Made by a program: the position numbers and the translations under genes
Shown: positions 1 to 8,696 of the stretch, piece by piece
Layout of the letters: every line of letters starts with the position of its first letter
How positions within the stretch are numbered: position 1 is the stretch's first letter
Source: CAWAPS01 sp963783945
GTDB lineage: Bacteria > Actinomycetota > Acidimicrobiia > Acidimicrobiales > Palsa-688
Direction: 5' to 3'
DNA: 64,000 nt
Assembly: GCA_963783945.1 (NCBI GenBank)
Contig: CAWAPS010000002.1
Location: forward strand, 868,001-932,000
Notes under the pieces: model-generated
What the model was told of the DNA's origin: nothing
What the model saw: only the letters and a program-made list of their open reading frames with translations
Database searches by the model: none

Positions 1-504
1 CGTCGGGGGGAAGCGCAGCACCGTCGAGCGAACTCCCGTGCCGGCCAGGGACAGAGTGAACAAAGCGGTGGCCAGCCGGCGGCCGGCTGGGTTGGCTCGA
101 GCCTCGGCGCTCGGCACCAACCCGTCGTCCTCGGTGGCGACCCGACCGGCCGTCAGCCCGAGCATGCCGGAGGCGAGCACAAAGGGGCGGTCGGAATCGG
201 CCAGGGTCGCGCCCATGGCCTCCACCGCCCGCCGGTCAGCGGCCGCCGCTGCGGCGAAGTTGCCGCCGAAAGCCACCTCGTGCTGGAAGGCCAGGTGGAT
301 CACCCCGTCCGAGTCGGACGCGGCCTTGGCCAGGCCTTCCGGGTCGTCGAGGTCGCCCCACTGAACCAGGGCGCCGGCCGCCTCCAACCGCTGTGCCGAT
401 GCCTCTGAGCGGGCCAGGCCGACCACCATGTGGCCGGCACCGAGCAGTTCGGGCACGACAGCCGAACCGATCCAACCCGACGCACCACTGACAAAGATCC
501 TCAT
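1..504 (-). CDS. NAD-dependent epimerase/dehydratase family protein (3' end outside window)
   Basis: The protein starts MRIFVSGASGWIGSAVV, a Rossmann beta-alpha-beta with the GxxGxxG nucleotide-binding pattern of extended SDR enzymes. It continues with a WGDLDDPEGL segment, the typical acidic stretch near the adenine pocket, and then IHLAFQHE. The ATG at 504 follows a GGAGG site. The reading frame stays open to base 1, so 168 codons are visible and the C-terminal substrate domain is missing. Members of this group act on nucleotide sugars or small carbonyl compounds; the substrate cannot be told here. It is divergent from the TetR gene at 593 and the shared gap carries two matching palindromes, so it is probably the regulated target. 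Confidence 0.85.
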   Translation of the reverse strand, partial: MRIFVSGASGWIGSAVVPELLGAGHMVVGLARSEASAQRLEAAGALVQWGDLDDPEGLAKAASDSDGVIHLAFQHEVAFGGNFAAAAAADRRAVEAMGATLADSDRPFVLASGMLGLTAGRVATEDDGLVPSAEARANPAGRRLATALFTLSLAGTGVRSTVLRFPPT

Positions 505-527
505 GATCGGTACCTCCTGAAACCCGT

Positions 528-577
528 GATGTCAGTAACTGCCATCAACCCTAGACCGGATGTCAGTGACTGTCAAC
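528..577. promoter_or_regulatory. Twin palindromic operators between epimerase and tetR-type gene
   Basis: Two copies of TGNCAGTNACTGNCA lie at 530-544 and 561-575. The first extends to the perfect 19-bp palindrome GATGTCAGTAACTGCCATC at 528-546. The second, at 559-577, matches except at its outer edge. Their centres are 31 bp apart, close to three helical turns, so two dimers would bind the same DNA face. The position between divergent genes and the palindrome length fit a TetR-family operator. That the neighbouring TetR protein binds here is inference. Confidence 0.7.
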
Positions 578-592
578 GGTAAGATTGGGTCC

Positions 593-1162
593 ATGGGTAG
601 ATGGCAGCCGGACAGTCGCGGCCGGCTGCACGAGGCCGCTCTCGCTCTGTACTCGGAGCGGGGGTTCGACCAGACCACGGCCGCTCAGATCGCCGCCCGG
701 GCCGGCCTGACCGAGCGCACCTTCTTCCGGCATTTCGCCGACAAGCGAGAAGTCCTCTTCGGTGGGTCGGCCCTCCTGCAGGAGCGACTCGTGGCCGGAG
801 TGGCCGGCGCACCAGCAGCCGACACCCCCCTCGACGCCGTTTCCCAGGGCCTGGACAACGCCGCCGCCATGCTCGGCCAGTTTCGCCGGGACCTGTCCCG
901 CCAGCGCCAGGCCGTGATCGCCGCCAACCCCGAACTGCGCGAGCGCGAACTCGCCAAGCTCGCCGACTACGCCACCGCCATCGCTGCCGCCCTGCGTCAG
1001 CGAGGCGTGGGTGAGCCGCAGGCGACCTTGGCCGCCGAGGCCGGCATGACGGTGCTACGGGTGGCCATACATCGGTGGGCCAGCGCAGACGACGGCCGGG
1101 ACCTGCATTCCATCATGCGCGACTCCCTCGCCGAGCTGCGGGCGGTAGCAGCCGACCGCTGA
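593..1162 (+). CDS. TetR/AcrR family transcriptional regulator
   Basis: This is a 189-residue one-domain repressor of normal TetR length. The N-terminal helix-turn-helix is plain: AAQIAARAGLTERTFFRHF followed by ADKREVLF, the usual recognition helix and lysine-containing turn. The rest is an alpha-helical ligand domain with no recognisable ligand signature. An upstream in-frame ATG at 560 lies inside one of the operator palindromes, so the ATG at 593 is the better start. It is transcribed away from the epimerase gene and probably represses both itself and that gene. The ligand is unknown. Confidence 0.88.
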   Translation: MGRWQPDSRGRLHEAALALYSERGFDQTTAAQIAARAGLTERTFFRHFADKREVLFGGSALLQERLVAGVAGAPAADTPLDAVSQGLDNAAAMLGQFRRDLSRQRQAVIAANPELRERELAKLADYATAIAAALRQRGVGEPQATLAAEAGMTVLRVAIHRWASADDGRDLHSIMRDSLAELRAVAADR

Positions 1163-1227
1163 AGCCACTTCATCGTGAGGTTGGGCGCAAACAGGTGCGC
1201 TTGAGACGCAGCGCTAGCTTGTTGCCC

Positions 1228-1518
1228 ATGCCCCCGCAACCCGGACCCATCGACCTGAGCGGCCGCCACCGCGACACCCTCACGAAGATTCTTCGCCACC
1301 CCGTGAGCCGCAACATCGAGTGGCACGAGGTGCTGCAAATGCTCGAAGAGGCGGGCACGGTCGTCGAGCGACACGACGGGAAGTACAGCGTGACCCTTGG
1401 TGATGAAACCGAAATCTTTGAACGGCCTAGGCACAAGGACATCGGCGATCAGCAGGTCGTGGACCTCAGGCGGATGCTGATAAATGCCGGCTACGGCTCC
1501 GAAGCGGAACGGGGGTAG
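1228..1518 (+). CDS. Small HicA-like fold protein
   Basis: This 96-residue protein reads LSGRHRDTLTKILRHP, then IEWHEVLQMLEEAG, a strand region with HDGKYSVTL, and an end with VVDLRRMLINAGY. The order W..V..lLe..G, basic strand, then lR.mL..aGy resembles HicA-like double-stranded-RNA-binding toxins and related stand-alone proteins. No HicB partner is adjacent, so a toxin role is not supported. The ATG at 1228 was chosen because the longer upstream frame overlaps the TetR gene and has shadow-like composition. It converges with the gene ending at 1570. The function is unknown. Confidence 0.6.
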   Translation: MPPQPGPIDLSGRHRDTLTKILRHPVSRNIEWHEVLQMLEEAGTVVERHDGKYSVTLGDETEIFERPRHKDIGDQQVVDLRRMLINAGYGSEAERG

Positions 1519-1569
1519 CACCCTCGGGCCGTTACCGGCGAGCGCCGGCGGAGACCGAGAGGCCTCTCC

Positions 1570-1971
1570 CTAGCTCGCCGGCGTGTCGGGTGTGAACCGA
1601 CGCTCGGAGAAGCGCCAGCCGTCTCCGCTGCGGACCAAGCGGTCCTCGTACTGGCCGGTCATCGTGACCGCGACCGGGGACGAGCGGGTGTTCAACAGCA
1701 AGAAATACGCCAGCCCGGTTGCCAGGTCGCCGTCACCTTCTATCAGGATGTTGGTCGAGATGTGCCGTGACCCGGGCGCGTTGACTGGGATGGACTGGGC
1801 GAATTGGGCCAGGGCATCGTATCCCTCAGCGCGCATGGCGCCAACGATGTCGAAGACACCGTCGGGCGTAAAGCACCCCCCGAAGCCTTTCCCGTCCCCG
1901 CGATCCGCCGCGACGTTATAGGCGGCGTACAACTGTTGGATTGCGAGCAGGTCAGCGGGTTCGAGTGGCAC
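1570..1971 (-). CDS. SnoaL-like (NTF2-fold) protein
   Basis: This 133-residue protein has the layout of the SnoaL-like_4 group: LAIQQLYAAYNVAADRGD, then FGGCFTPDGVFDI, RHISTNILIEGDGD, and a last strand ending GWRFSERRFTPD. Such domains bind hydrophobic ligands or act as small isomerases, dehydratases or ring-hydroxylase small subunits. The GTG at 1971 follows an AGAGGAGG site at the right spacing; longer frames upstream lack one. It stands alone on this strand next to an ECF sigma relic, itself of a type that normally ends in a SnoaL domain. The substrate is unknown. Confidence 0.75.
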   Translation of the reverse strand: MPLEPADLLAIQQLYAAYNVAADRGDGKGFGGCFTPDGVFDIVGAMRAEGYDALAQFAQSIPVNAPGSRHISTNILIEGDGDLATGLAYFLLLNTRSSPVAVTMTGQYEDRLVRSGDGWRFSERRFTPDTPAS

Positions 1972-2100
1972 AGGTCCTCCTCTGATGAGATCGTGGGTCG
2001 TGATTGATTGTCGGGATCCGTTCCAGTTCCTCCTGGAACCGACGCGGCCCGTCGGCGAACTCCTCGTGGCCAGCAACTGATGAGGTGCTGTCGTCCGTGT

Positions 2101-2571
2101 TCACCACGTCACTTTAGGGCTCGCCGAGCATCCCGAACCGCCAGTGGCAGACAATCCAGCCTGGAAGTCCGGGAGATTGGTAAGGCCGAAGACCTCGAAG
2201 AGCGTCGGGTCGATGAACGAATGGACGGCGCCGATTCGTCCGGCGACGACGTCGAGCACGTGGATGGCGAACGCCGTCGGGTCGGTTCCCGGTGCTTCCG
2301 GCCGGTAGACCGCAGCGGCTGGCGACCCGTTCGCGCTGAGGGGCGTGAGCTTGTGATCGGCCAGGGCGTCAACGGCAGTCAGCCATGGGCGCAGCCCGGC
2401 TCGATCCTCGAACGTCTCCAGCGCCTTCCAGGCGCGCAGCATCGTGTCCTGGACGGCATCCTCGGCTTCGTGGACCGATCCGAGCATCCGGTAGCAGTAG
2501 CCGATCAGCTCCCGCCGGAAGGGCTCCAACTCCCCAGCGAGGATCGCAGGATTCGCGGTGACCGCGCTCAC
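2101..2571 (-). pseudogene. ECF sigma factor relic with internal deletion (sigma4 lost)
   Basis: The first 60 residues are a good sigma region 2 of an extended ECF factor: FRRELIGYCYRMLGSVHEAE, then DAVQDTMLRAWKALETFED and LRPWL. Normal members continue with about 100 residues of region 2/4 linker and sigma4. Here LRPWL runs straight into the end of the C-terminal SnoaL-like domain (LTPLSANGSPAAAVY, HVLDVVAGRIGAVHSFID, PTLFEVFGL). The frame is open, but the promoter -35 recognition domain and most of the SnoaL domain are absent. It is probably a non-functional in-frame deletion product. Family normal length is about 300-330 residues against 156 here. Confidence 0.8.
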
Positions 2572-2909
2572 GACGCGAGCCTATGCGCCGGGGCGCTCAT
2601 CCGAGACGCGGTAACTCGAGGGTCGTCAGCGTGGACGAGCCTGCGTGACGCACGAGCGTGTCGGCTCGATTGATCCGAAGATGTCATCTCGAGGTCTCCT
2701 GACGGAATCGGGGCCAATCCCCGTCTTACCTGGAACTGCTCGCCAGGCAGAAAATCGTCGCCCGCATTCGAAGAAAGAACTCCCGATCGTCGACGACTTT
2801 CTCGCGCCGACGTCGTTGCATTCGGCGGGAAGCGAAACACGAGCCTCCCGTCCCAAACCCGCAACCGACCCGGAGCATCCGGGCGACGGGATCCGCAAAG
2901 GAGGATGTA
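2572..2909. other. Intergenic region, no supported gene
   Basis: These 338 bases hold overlapping open frames on both strands, but none has a ribosome binding site and family-like sequence together. The last 15 bases are the AAAGGAGG site of the SDR gene that follows. The sigma relic on the minus strand starts at the left edge, so divergent promoters are expected here. I cannot place them. Confidence 0.5.
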
Positions 2910-3635
2910 ATGACCACCACAGATAAGACCGTCCTGGTGACAGGGGCCAGCCGGGGCATCGGTCAGGCGCTGGTCGAGGAAGCCTTGAGGCGGGGAGCGC
3001 GCCGGGTGTACGCCGGGACCCGGGGCCCGCTGGTAAGCACCGATGGGCGCGTCACGCCCCTGGTCCTGGACGTGACCGACGCGGCCCAGATTCGGGCCGC
3101 GGTCGACAGGGTCGAGTCCCTGGACCTGCTCATCAACAACGCCGGGGTCGCCACCTACGACGACCTGTCCGATCGCTCCGTGCTCGAACGACATCTGGCG
3201 GTGACCCTGTTCGGCACTCGCGACGTCACCCAGGCCTTCCTCCCATTGCTCACTCGCTCGCGGGGCGCCATCGTCAACAACGTGTCGATGATGGCCTTCG
3301 CCCCGCTGCCGATCACCCCGGCGTACGCGATCTCGAAGGCGGCCGCGTTCAACATGACCCAGTCGTTTCGCGCTCTGCTCAGCGTGCGGGGTGTCCGGGT
3401 GCACGCCGTCCTGACCGGCCCGATCGACACCGACATGACCCGAGGCTTTGAGATCCCGAAGGCCTCGGCCGGGTCCGTCGCCCACGCCATCTTCGACGGC
3501 GTCGAGAGCGGCGAGGAGGACATCTTCCCCGATCCCCTGTCTACGGTCCTCGCCGATAGCTGGCGCAACGGTCCGGCCAAGGCGTTCGAGCGCCAGTACG
3601 CCGCGCTCGTCGCTGCCGGCCCTATCGCTTCGTAG
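2910..3635 (+). CDS. SDR family NAD(P)-dependent oxidoreductase
   Basis: This is a 241-residue classical short-chain dehydrogenase. TGASRGIG at residues 11-18 is the cofactor loop, NNAG is at 76-79, and the catalytic Ser126, Tyr139 and Lys143 are in VSMMA and YAISK. The strong AAAGGAGG site seven bases before the ATG fixes the start. The substrate is not evident. It is a single gene ahead of the membrane-protein run at 3800, with a 160-bp gap. Confidence 0.9.
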   Translation: MTTTDKTVLVTGASRGIGQALVEEALRRGARRVYAGTRGPLVSTDGRVTPLVLDVTDAAQIRAAVDRVESLDLLINNAGVATYDDLSDRSVLERHLAVTLFGTRDVTQAFLPLLTRSRGAIVNNVSMMAFAPLPITPAYAISKAAAFNMTQSFRALLSVRGVRVHAVLTGPIDTDMTRGFEIPKASAGSVAHAIFDGVESGEEDIFPDPLSTVLADSWRNGPAKAFERQYAALVAAGPIAS

Positions 3636-3799
3636 CACCGAGACCACCCGAAAGGGACAGACGGGCGATCCCACGTCCTTAGGTCACCTGCAGGTCGTCC
3701 GTCCGGGGCCGTCGGGGTGACCGAGTCCTGGTAGGGGTGACGACCGGGTGTAACGTCCCATCGGCGCTGCAGTACACCCTCAACCCCCGGGAGGTACCC

Positions 3800-4402
3800 A
3801 TGAGCACCTGGTCGGACACCCCGATGCTCGCATCGGCGCCGCAGCCCGGTGCCCGGTCCTTATCCGCTGGCCGGGGCCGCGGCATGACCCCGCTGGGGGC
3901 GGTCGTCCGGGGGATCGTCGCCGGCGCGGCCGGCACCCTCGCCATGGACGCGCTGCTCTACGCCCGGTATCGCCGCAGTCACGGCGACCAGAGCTTCGAG
4001 CCGTGGGAGCTGTCGTCGGGCCTGGACAGCTGGGATCAGGCGCCCGCACCGGCGCAGGTCGGCAAGCGGCTGGTCGAGGGCCTGTTCGAGCGCAAGCTAC
4101 CGGCGGAGCGGGCCCGGTTGGTCAACAACATCACTCACTGGGCCTTCGGGATCCTGGGCGGTGCGCAGTACGGGATCGTCGCCGGGTCGTTGCGGACTCC
4201 GCGTATCCGCTACGGACTGCCGTTTGGCGCCGGGGTGTGGACGGTGGGCTACGTCGTGTTGCCTGCCGCCAAGCTGTACCAGCCGATCTGGGAGTACGAC
4301 TGGGTCACGCTGACCAAGGATCTGAGCGCCCACCTGGTGTACGGGCTGGGAACCGCGACCGCGCTTCGGCTGCTTGCGGGCCCGACCGCCACGGCCGCGT
4401 GA
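3800..4402 (+). CDS. Conserved hypothetical membrane protein
   Basis: This 200-residue protein has a hydrophobic segment near residues 30-50 (VVRGIVAGAAGTLAMDALLYARYRR is interrupted by charge only at its end), a second around HWAFGILGGAQYGIVAGS, a third near FGAGVWTVGYVVLPAAKLY, and a last one at HLVYGLGTATALRLLAG. The ATG at 3800 follows GGGAGG; an upstream in-frame start lacks one. The pattern of Gly-rich helices resembles YagU/DUF1440-type inner membrane proteins, but I do not place it with confidence. It is the first gene of a run that leads into the pyruvate oxidase 63 bp downstream. Confidence 0.7.
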   Translation: MSTWSDTPMLASAPQPGARSLSAGRGRGMTPLGAVVRGIVAGAAGTLAMDALLYARYRRSHGDQSFEPWELSSGLDSWDQAPAPAQVGKRLVEGLFERKLPAERARLVNNITHWAFGILGGAQYGIVAGSLRTPRIRYGLPFGAGVWTVGYVVLPAAKLYQPIWEYDWVTLTKDLSAHLVYGLGTATALRLLAGPTATAA

Positions 4403-4465
4403 CCGCCACCCGGGATATCACACGAGATGGGGCGCTAGCTCGCTCACCAGGCGAAAGGAGCCGTT

Positions 4466-6202
4466 GTGGCGACGACTGTTGCGGATGTCATGGTCGCGAC
4501 CCTGAAGGCATCGGGCGTGCGCCGGGTCTACGGGTTGCCGGGGGATTCGATCAACGGCTTCACCGACGCGCTTCGCCGCGACGGTGAGGTCGCGTGGGAA
4601 CACGTGCGACACGAGGAGGCGGCAGCGTTCGCAGCCGCCGGTGAGGCGGCGATGACCGGCCGGCTGGCCGTGTGCGCCGCCAGTTGCGGCCCGGGGAACC
4701 TGCATCTCATCAACGGCCTGTTCGACGCCAACCGCTCCCGTGTCCCGGTGCTGGCGATCGCCGCGCACATCCCGCGCGACGAGATCGGCGGCAGCTATTT
4801 CCAGGAGACCCACCCCCAGGAGGTGTTCCGGGAGTGCAGCGTCTACGCCGAGCTGGTCAGCGTGCCCGAGCAGTTGCCGCGGGTTCTGGAGATCGCGATG
4901 CGTCATGCCATCGAACGCGGTGGCGTGGCCGTGGTGGTGGTGCCCGGCGAGATCTTTCTGCACGACGTGGGCCACGACACCAGCCCGGCCGTCATCGCAC
5001 CTTCAGCGTCGGTCATTCGCCCCTCCGACGACGCGCTCACCGCCGCGGCTGTATCGCTCGACGCCGCCGAGCGGGTGACGATCCTGGCCGGCGCCGGTTG
5101 CCGAGGCGCCCACGACGAGCTTGTCGCCCTCGCCCGGACGCTCCAGGCCCCTGTCGTGCATACGTTGCGGGGCAAGGAGTTCGTCGAGTACGACAACCCA
5201 TGCGACGTCGGGATGACCGGCCTGCTGGGGTTCGCCTCCGGCTACCGGGCCATGGAGCACTGCGACGCCCTGCTCATGCTCGGCACCGATTTTCCCTATC
5301 GCCCGTTCTATCCCGACCACGCCCGGGTGATTCAGGTCGATGTCCGCGGCGAGCACATCGGCCGCCGGATCCCGGTGGACATCGCGCTGGTCGGCACCGT
5401 GAAGGACACGATCGCCGCCCTGCTACCCCGGCTGGACACCGACCGCGACAAAACGCACCTGGAGCGGATGCGGTCGCACTACCGTCGTACCCGCGAGCGG
5501 CTTGACGCGCTGGCGGAGACGCACAGGAACCACGGCCCGATTCACCCCCAGGTCACGGCCGTCGCAATGGACCGGGTCGCGGCCGACGACGCAGTGTTCC
5601 TCCCCGATGTCGGGACACCCACCTTGTGGGCGGCGCGGTACCTGCGCCTGAACGGACGGCGCCGGCTTGTGGGCTCGTTCAACCACGGGTCGATGGCCAA
5701 CGCGCTGCCCCAGGCGATCGGGGTGCAGGCGTCTCACCCCGGTCGCCAGGTGGTGACCCTCTCCGGCGACGGCGGGCTGTCGATGCTGATGGGCGAGCTG
5801 ATCACCCTGCGCCAGCAACGGCTGCCGGTCAAGGTCGTCGTCCTCAACAACGGCGCCCTGGCCTTCGTGGAGCTGGAGATGAAGGCCGACGGGATCGTCA
5901 CCTACGGCACCGACCTCGACAACCCCAGCTTCGCCGAGATCGCCCGCGCCGTCGGACTGTACGGGGTGCGGATCGAACACCCCGGAGAGCTCGACGACGG
6001 CCTGCGCGCCGCCTTCGCCCACGATGGACCGGCGGTCATCGAGGTCATGACCGTCCGTCAGGAGATCGCGATCCCGCCCAAGATCACCGCGGAACAAGCC
6101 AAGGGCTTCACCCTGTGGGCCACCCGCAGCATCCTCTCCGGCCGGGGTGACGAGGTCCTCGAGGTCGCCAAGTCAAACCTCCGCGAGCTGGCCCTCGAAT
6201 GA
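4466..6202 (+). CDS. poxB: Thiamine-diphosphate pyruvate oxidase / pyruvate dehydrogenase (quinone)
   Basis: This 578-residue enzyme has the three-domain plan of acetohydroxyacid-synthase-like ThDP enzymes. VYGLPGDSINGFTDAL opens the pyrimidine domain, with the catalytic Glu at residue 50 in the HEEAA segment. A central FAD-type domain follows (ILAGAGCRGAHDELVALA, then HTLRGKEFVE). The pyrophosphate domain carries GDGG at about residue 434 and NN some 26 residues later, the magnesium and ThDP motif. The PoxB-like features are the GLPGDS start and the YRPFYPD region. It would oxidise pyruvate to acetate, passing electrons to quinone or oxygen. The GTG start is preceded by AAAGGAG. It is co-directional with the M20 hydrolase 47 bp downstream. 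Confidence 0.85.
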   Translation: MATTVADVMVATLKASGVRRVYGLPGDSINGFTDALRRDGEVAWEHVRHEEAAAFAAAGEAAMTGRLAVCAASCGPGNLHLINGLFDANRSRVPVLAIAAHIPRDEIGGSYFQETHPQEVFRECSVYAELVSVPEQLPRVLEIAMRHAIERGGVAVVVVPGEIFLHDVGHDTSPAVIAPSASVIRPSDDALTAAAVSLDAAERVTILAGAGCRGAHDELVALARTLQAPVVHTLRGKEFVEYDNPCDVGMTGLLGFASGYRAMEHCDALLMLGTDFPYRPFYPDHARVIQVDVRGEHIGRRIPVDIALVGTVKDTIAALLPRLDTDRDKTHLERMRSHYRRTRERLDALAETHRNHGPIHPQVTAVAMDRVAADDAVFLPDVGTPTLWAARYLRLNGRRRLVGSFNHGSMANALPQAIGVQASHPGRQVVTLSGDGGLSMLMGELITLRQQRLPVKVVVLNNGALAFVELEMKADGIVTYGTDLDNPSFAEIARAVGLYGVRIEHPGELDDGLRAAFAHDGPAVIEVMTVRQEIAIPPKITAEQAKGFTLWATRSILSGRGDEVLEVAKSNLRELALE

Positions 6203-6249
6203 TCGACCCAGCCGGCTGGCTGCCCGCCCGAACAAACTAAGGAGACACG

Positions 6250-7527
6250 GTGACCACTGCGGCTGACACCCCATCCTCGCATCCGGTCCTCGACGGGCTC
6301 GACGCCATCATCAAACCCCTGGAGAACCTCTACCGCGACCTCCATGCCCACCCGGAGCTCTCCGACCAGGAGCACCGCACGGCCGCCAAGGCCGCCGAGC
6401 AGCTCGAGGGGGCCGGCTGCGAGGTGAGCACCGGCATCGGCGGGACCGGAGTCGTCGGGGTGCTGCGCAACGGCGACGGACCCACCGTGATGCTGCGAGC
6501 CGACATGGACGCCCTCCCGGTCCGGGAGAACACCGGCCTCGCGTTCGCCAGCTCGGCCACCGCAACCGACCTAGACGGGCACACGGTCCCGGTCATGCAC
6601 GCCTGCGGCCACGATATGCACGTCACCTGGCTCGCAGGCGCCACCAAGCTCCTCGCCCTGGCGCCGGATGCCTGGCACGGAACGCTCGTCTCGCTGTTCC
6701 AACCCGCCGAGGAGCTGGGGACCGGAGCGCAGGGCATGATCGACGACCACGTGTTGGACCGCTTCCCCAAGCCCGACGTGATCCTCGGCCAGCACGTCAT
6801 GCCACCGCCTGCCGGGAAGATCACCTACCGCCCGGGGGTCACGCAGTCGGAGGAGGACAACATAGAGGTGCGGCTGTTCGGCCGCGGCGGGCACGGCGCG
6901 TGGCCGGAATCGACGATCGACCCCATCGTCATGGCCGCCGCCGCCGTATTGCGACTTCAGACGATCGTGTCACGCGAGATAGCCGCATTCGAACCTGCCA
7001 TCTTGACCATCGGCTCTCTCCGGGCCGGCACCAAGGGCAACGTCATCCCCGATGAGGCCGTCCTCAAGATAAACGTACGCAGCTTCGACGCTAGTGTCCG
7101 CGCTCGGGTGCTGACCGCGATCAAGCGAATCGTCACTGCCGAGGCAACCGCTTCCGGGGCGCCCGAACCCCCCAGTTTCACCTTCTTCGACCACTTCGAC
7201 CTGACGATCAACGACCCGGCAACGGCAAACCACGTCGGCGACGCGTTCCGCGCCTACTTCGGGGCCGACCGCGTGACCGAACTCACCGATCCGCTCCCCG
7301 TCAGCGAGGACTTCGGCCTCTTCGGTCAAGAATGGAAAGTCCCGTCGCTGTTCTGGTACGTCGGCGGCACCGACCCTCGCCTCTACCATCGGGCCGCGCA
7401 GGCCGGCCGGATTGCCCAGGACGTCCCCACCAACCACAGCTCCAAGTTCGCGCCCGTCCTGCACCCCACCCTCGAAACCGGCGTTCAGACCCTTGCCACG
7501 GCCAGTCTCAGCTACCTCGGCCACTAG
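6250..7527 (+). CDS. M20D family amidohydrolase
   Basis: This 425-residue metallopeptidase-like hydrolase resembles hippurate and IAA-amino-acid hydrolases. It shows LYRDLHAHPELSDQEHRTA near residue 30, MLRADMDALPV, MHACGHDMHVTWLAGA (the metal-binding Cys, His and Asp-His), QPAEELGTGAQGMI with the catalytic Glu pair, and GRGGHGAWPE of the lid domain. Such enzymes remove acyl or aromatic groups from amino acids, so the product may feed the neighbouring pyruvate or acetate pathway, but that link is inference. The GTG start follows an AAGGAG site. It lies between poxB and a beta-lactamase-fold hydrolase in one transcription direction. Confidence 0.88.
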   Translation: MTTAADTPSSHPVLDGLDAIIKPLENLYRDLHAHPELSDQEHRTAAKAAEQLEGAGCEVSTGIGGTGVVGVLRNGDGPTVMLRADMDALPVRENTGLAFASSATATDLDGHTVPVMHACGHDMHVTWLAGATKLLALAPDAWHGTLVSLFQPAEELGTGAQGMIDDHVLDRFPKPDVILGQHVMPPPAGKITYRPGVTQSEEDNIEVRLFGRGGHGAWPESTIDPIVMAAAAVLRLQTIVSREIAAFEPAILTIGSLRAGTKGNVIPDEAVLKINVRSFDASVRARVLTAIKRIVTAEATASGAPEPPSFTFFDHFDLTINDPATANHVGDAFRAYFGADRVTELTDPLPVSEDFGLFGQEWKVPSLFWYVGGTDPRLYHRAAQAGRIAQDVPTNHSSKFAPVLHPTLETGVQTLATASLSYLGH

Positions 7528-7575
7528 AGCGCGACGCGGCGCGCTGCGCCTCACCGCCGCCGAGGTCGGGCCGGC

Positions 7576-8550
7576 ATGACCACCGAATTGGTCGTTCTGG
7601 GGACGGCGGCCGCGCCCATGCCGGTTGCCGGCCGGGGGGGGATCGCGTCAGCCCTCATCGTCGGCGACCGAGTCTTTGTCATCGACTGCGGTCGCGGCAC
7701 CCCATCCGCGTTCGTCGACGCGGGTCTGGATTTCCGCGGCCTCGACGCGGTGTTCGTCACCCACCTCCACGCCGACCACGTCGGCGATCTCCCCGGCATG
7801 CTGTTGTACCCGTGGGGGGTCCGCTCCGGGGCCCACGGCCCACTGCCTCCCATCCGGGTCTACGGCCCCCCGCCGCCGGGGGCGCTGCCGACCGGTGACG
7901 TCACGTTTCATCGGGAGACGACGATCCACCCTGACCGACCGGCTCCAGGGACGACCGACCTGATACAGAACATCCTGGCCGGCTATGCCTACCACCTGAA
8001 CGTCATGCCACTCGACGCCCGGATGCCCGATGCCGGGGGGCTCGTCAGGGCCGTCGACATCCCGGTCCCAGCACCGGCCGATGGCGAGGCACAGCATCCG
8101 GTGGTGGTCATGGACGATGGTGGCGTGCAGGTCACAGCGATCGCCGTTACCCACGGCCACGCCACCCCGGCCCTGGCCTACCGCTTCGACACGGCGGACG
8201 GCTCGGTCGTGTTCTCCGGCGACACCACCGTCAACCACGATCTCATCGCCCTGGCCCAGGACGCAGACATCCTGGTGCACTGCGTCGCTGACCTCGCCTA
8301 CCTCGAGCGACACGGGACGACGGGTGCCGATTTGGAACGGATGGCGGGTCTCCACACTGACGTCACGGAGGTCGGAGGCGTCGCCGAGCGGGCCCACGTC
8401 AACGAGCTGATCCTCACTCATTACCTCCCGGCCGAGCCGGGCGCGATCAGCGAGGCGGAATGGGCGGGGCGCGCCGCGACGACCTTCACCGGGACAACCA
8501 CCGCCGGACGCGACGGCCTGCGCCGCGTCCTCCCCCGCCCCAGCGGCTGA
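7576..8550 (+). CDS. MBL-fold metallo-hydrolase (RNase Z/arylsulfatase-like)
   Basis: This 324-residue protein carries the metal motif THLHADHVGD near residue 57, and VLGTAAAPMP at the N-terminus, the usual first strand of RNase Z-like MBL proteins. Later metal ligands are seen at VTHGHATPA and FSGDTTVN, and the final His in LTHYLP. The insertion between residues 90 and 160 is longer than in RNase Z, and there is no exosite, so a small-molecule ester or sulfate hydrolase is more likely. It is the last gene of the 3800-8550 run; the following gene starts after a 146-bp gap with its own strong ribosome binding site. Confidence 0.8.
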   Translation: MTTELVVLGTAAAPMPVAGRGGIASALIVGDRVFVIDCGRGTPSAFVDAGLDFRGLDAVFVTHLHADHVGDLPGMLLYPWGVRSGAHGPLPPIRVYGPPPPGALPTGDVTFHRETTIHPDRPAPGTTDLIQNILAGYAYHLNVMPLDARMPDAGGLVRAVDIPVPAPADGEAQHPVVVMDDGGVQVTAIAVTHGHATPALAYRFDTADGSVVFSGDTTVNHDLIALAQDADILVHCVADLAYLERHGTTGADLERMAGLHTDVTEVGGVAERAHVNELILTHYLPAEPGAISEAEWAGRAATTFTGTTTAGRDGLRRVLPRPSG

Positions 8551-8696
8551 CCCCCCCGAGGGTCCGGTGCTTTCCCAAGAACCGGTCGACACCGCCTCTC
8601 CTGATAATGCGAGCTGAAAGGCCGAACCGAACCACTGATCCGGCAGACGAGCCGCACCAGTGCTTAACATGACCGCCACGGGCTCAGGAGGTGGGG

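Noticed and set aside
2568..3674. A 368-codon minus-strand frame over the SDR gene
   Set aside because: It is antisense to a clear SDR with TGASRGIG and YxxxK, has Arg/Gly-rich shadow composition and no family match.
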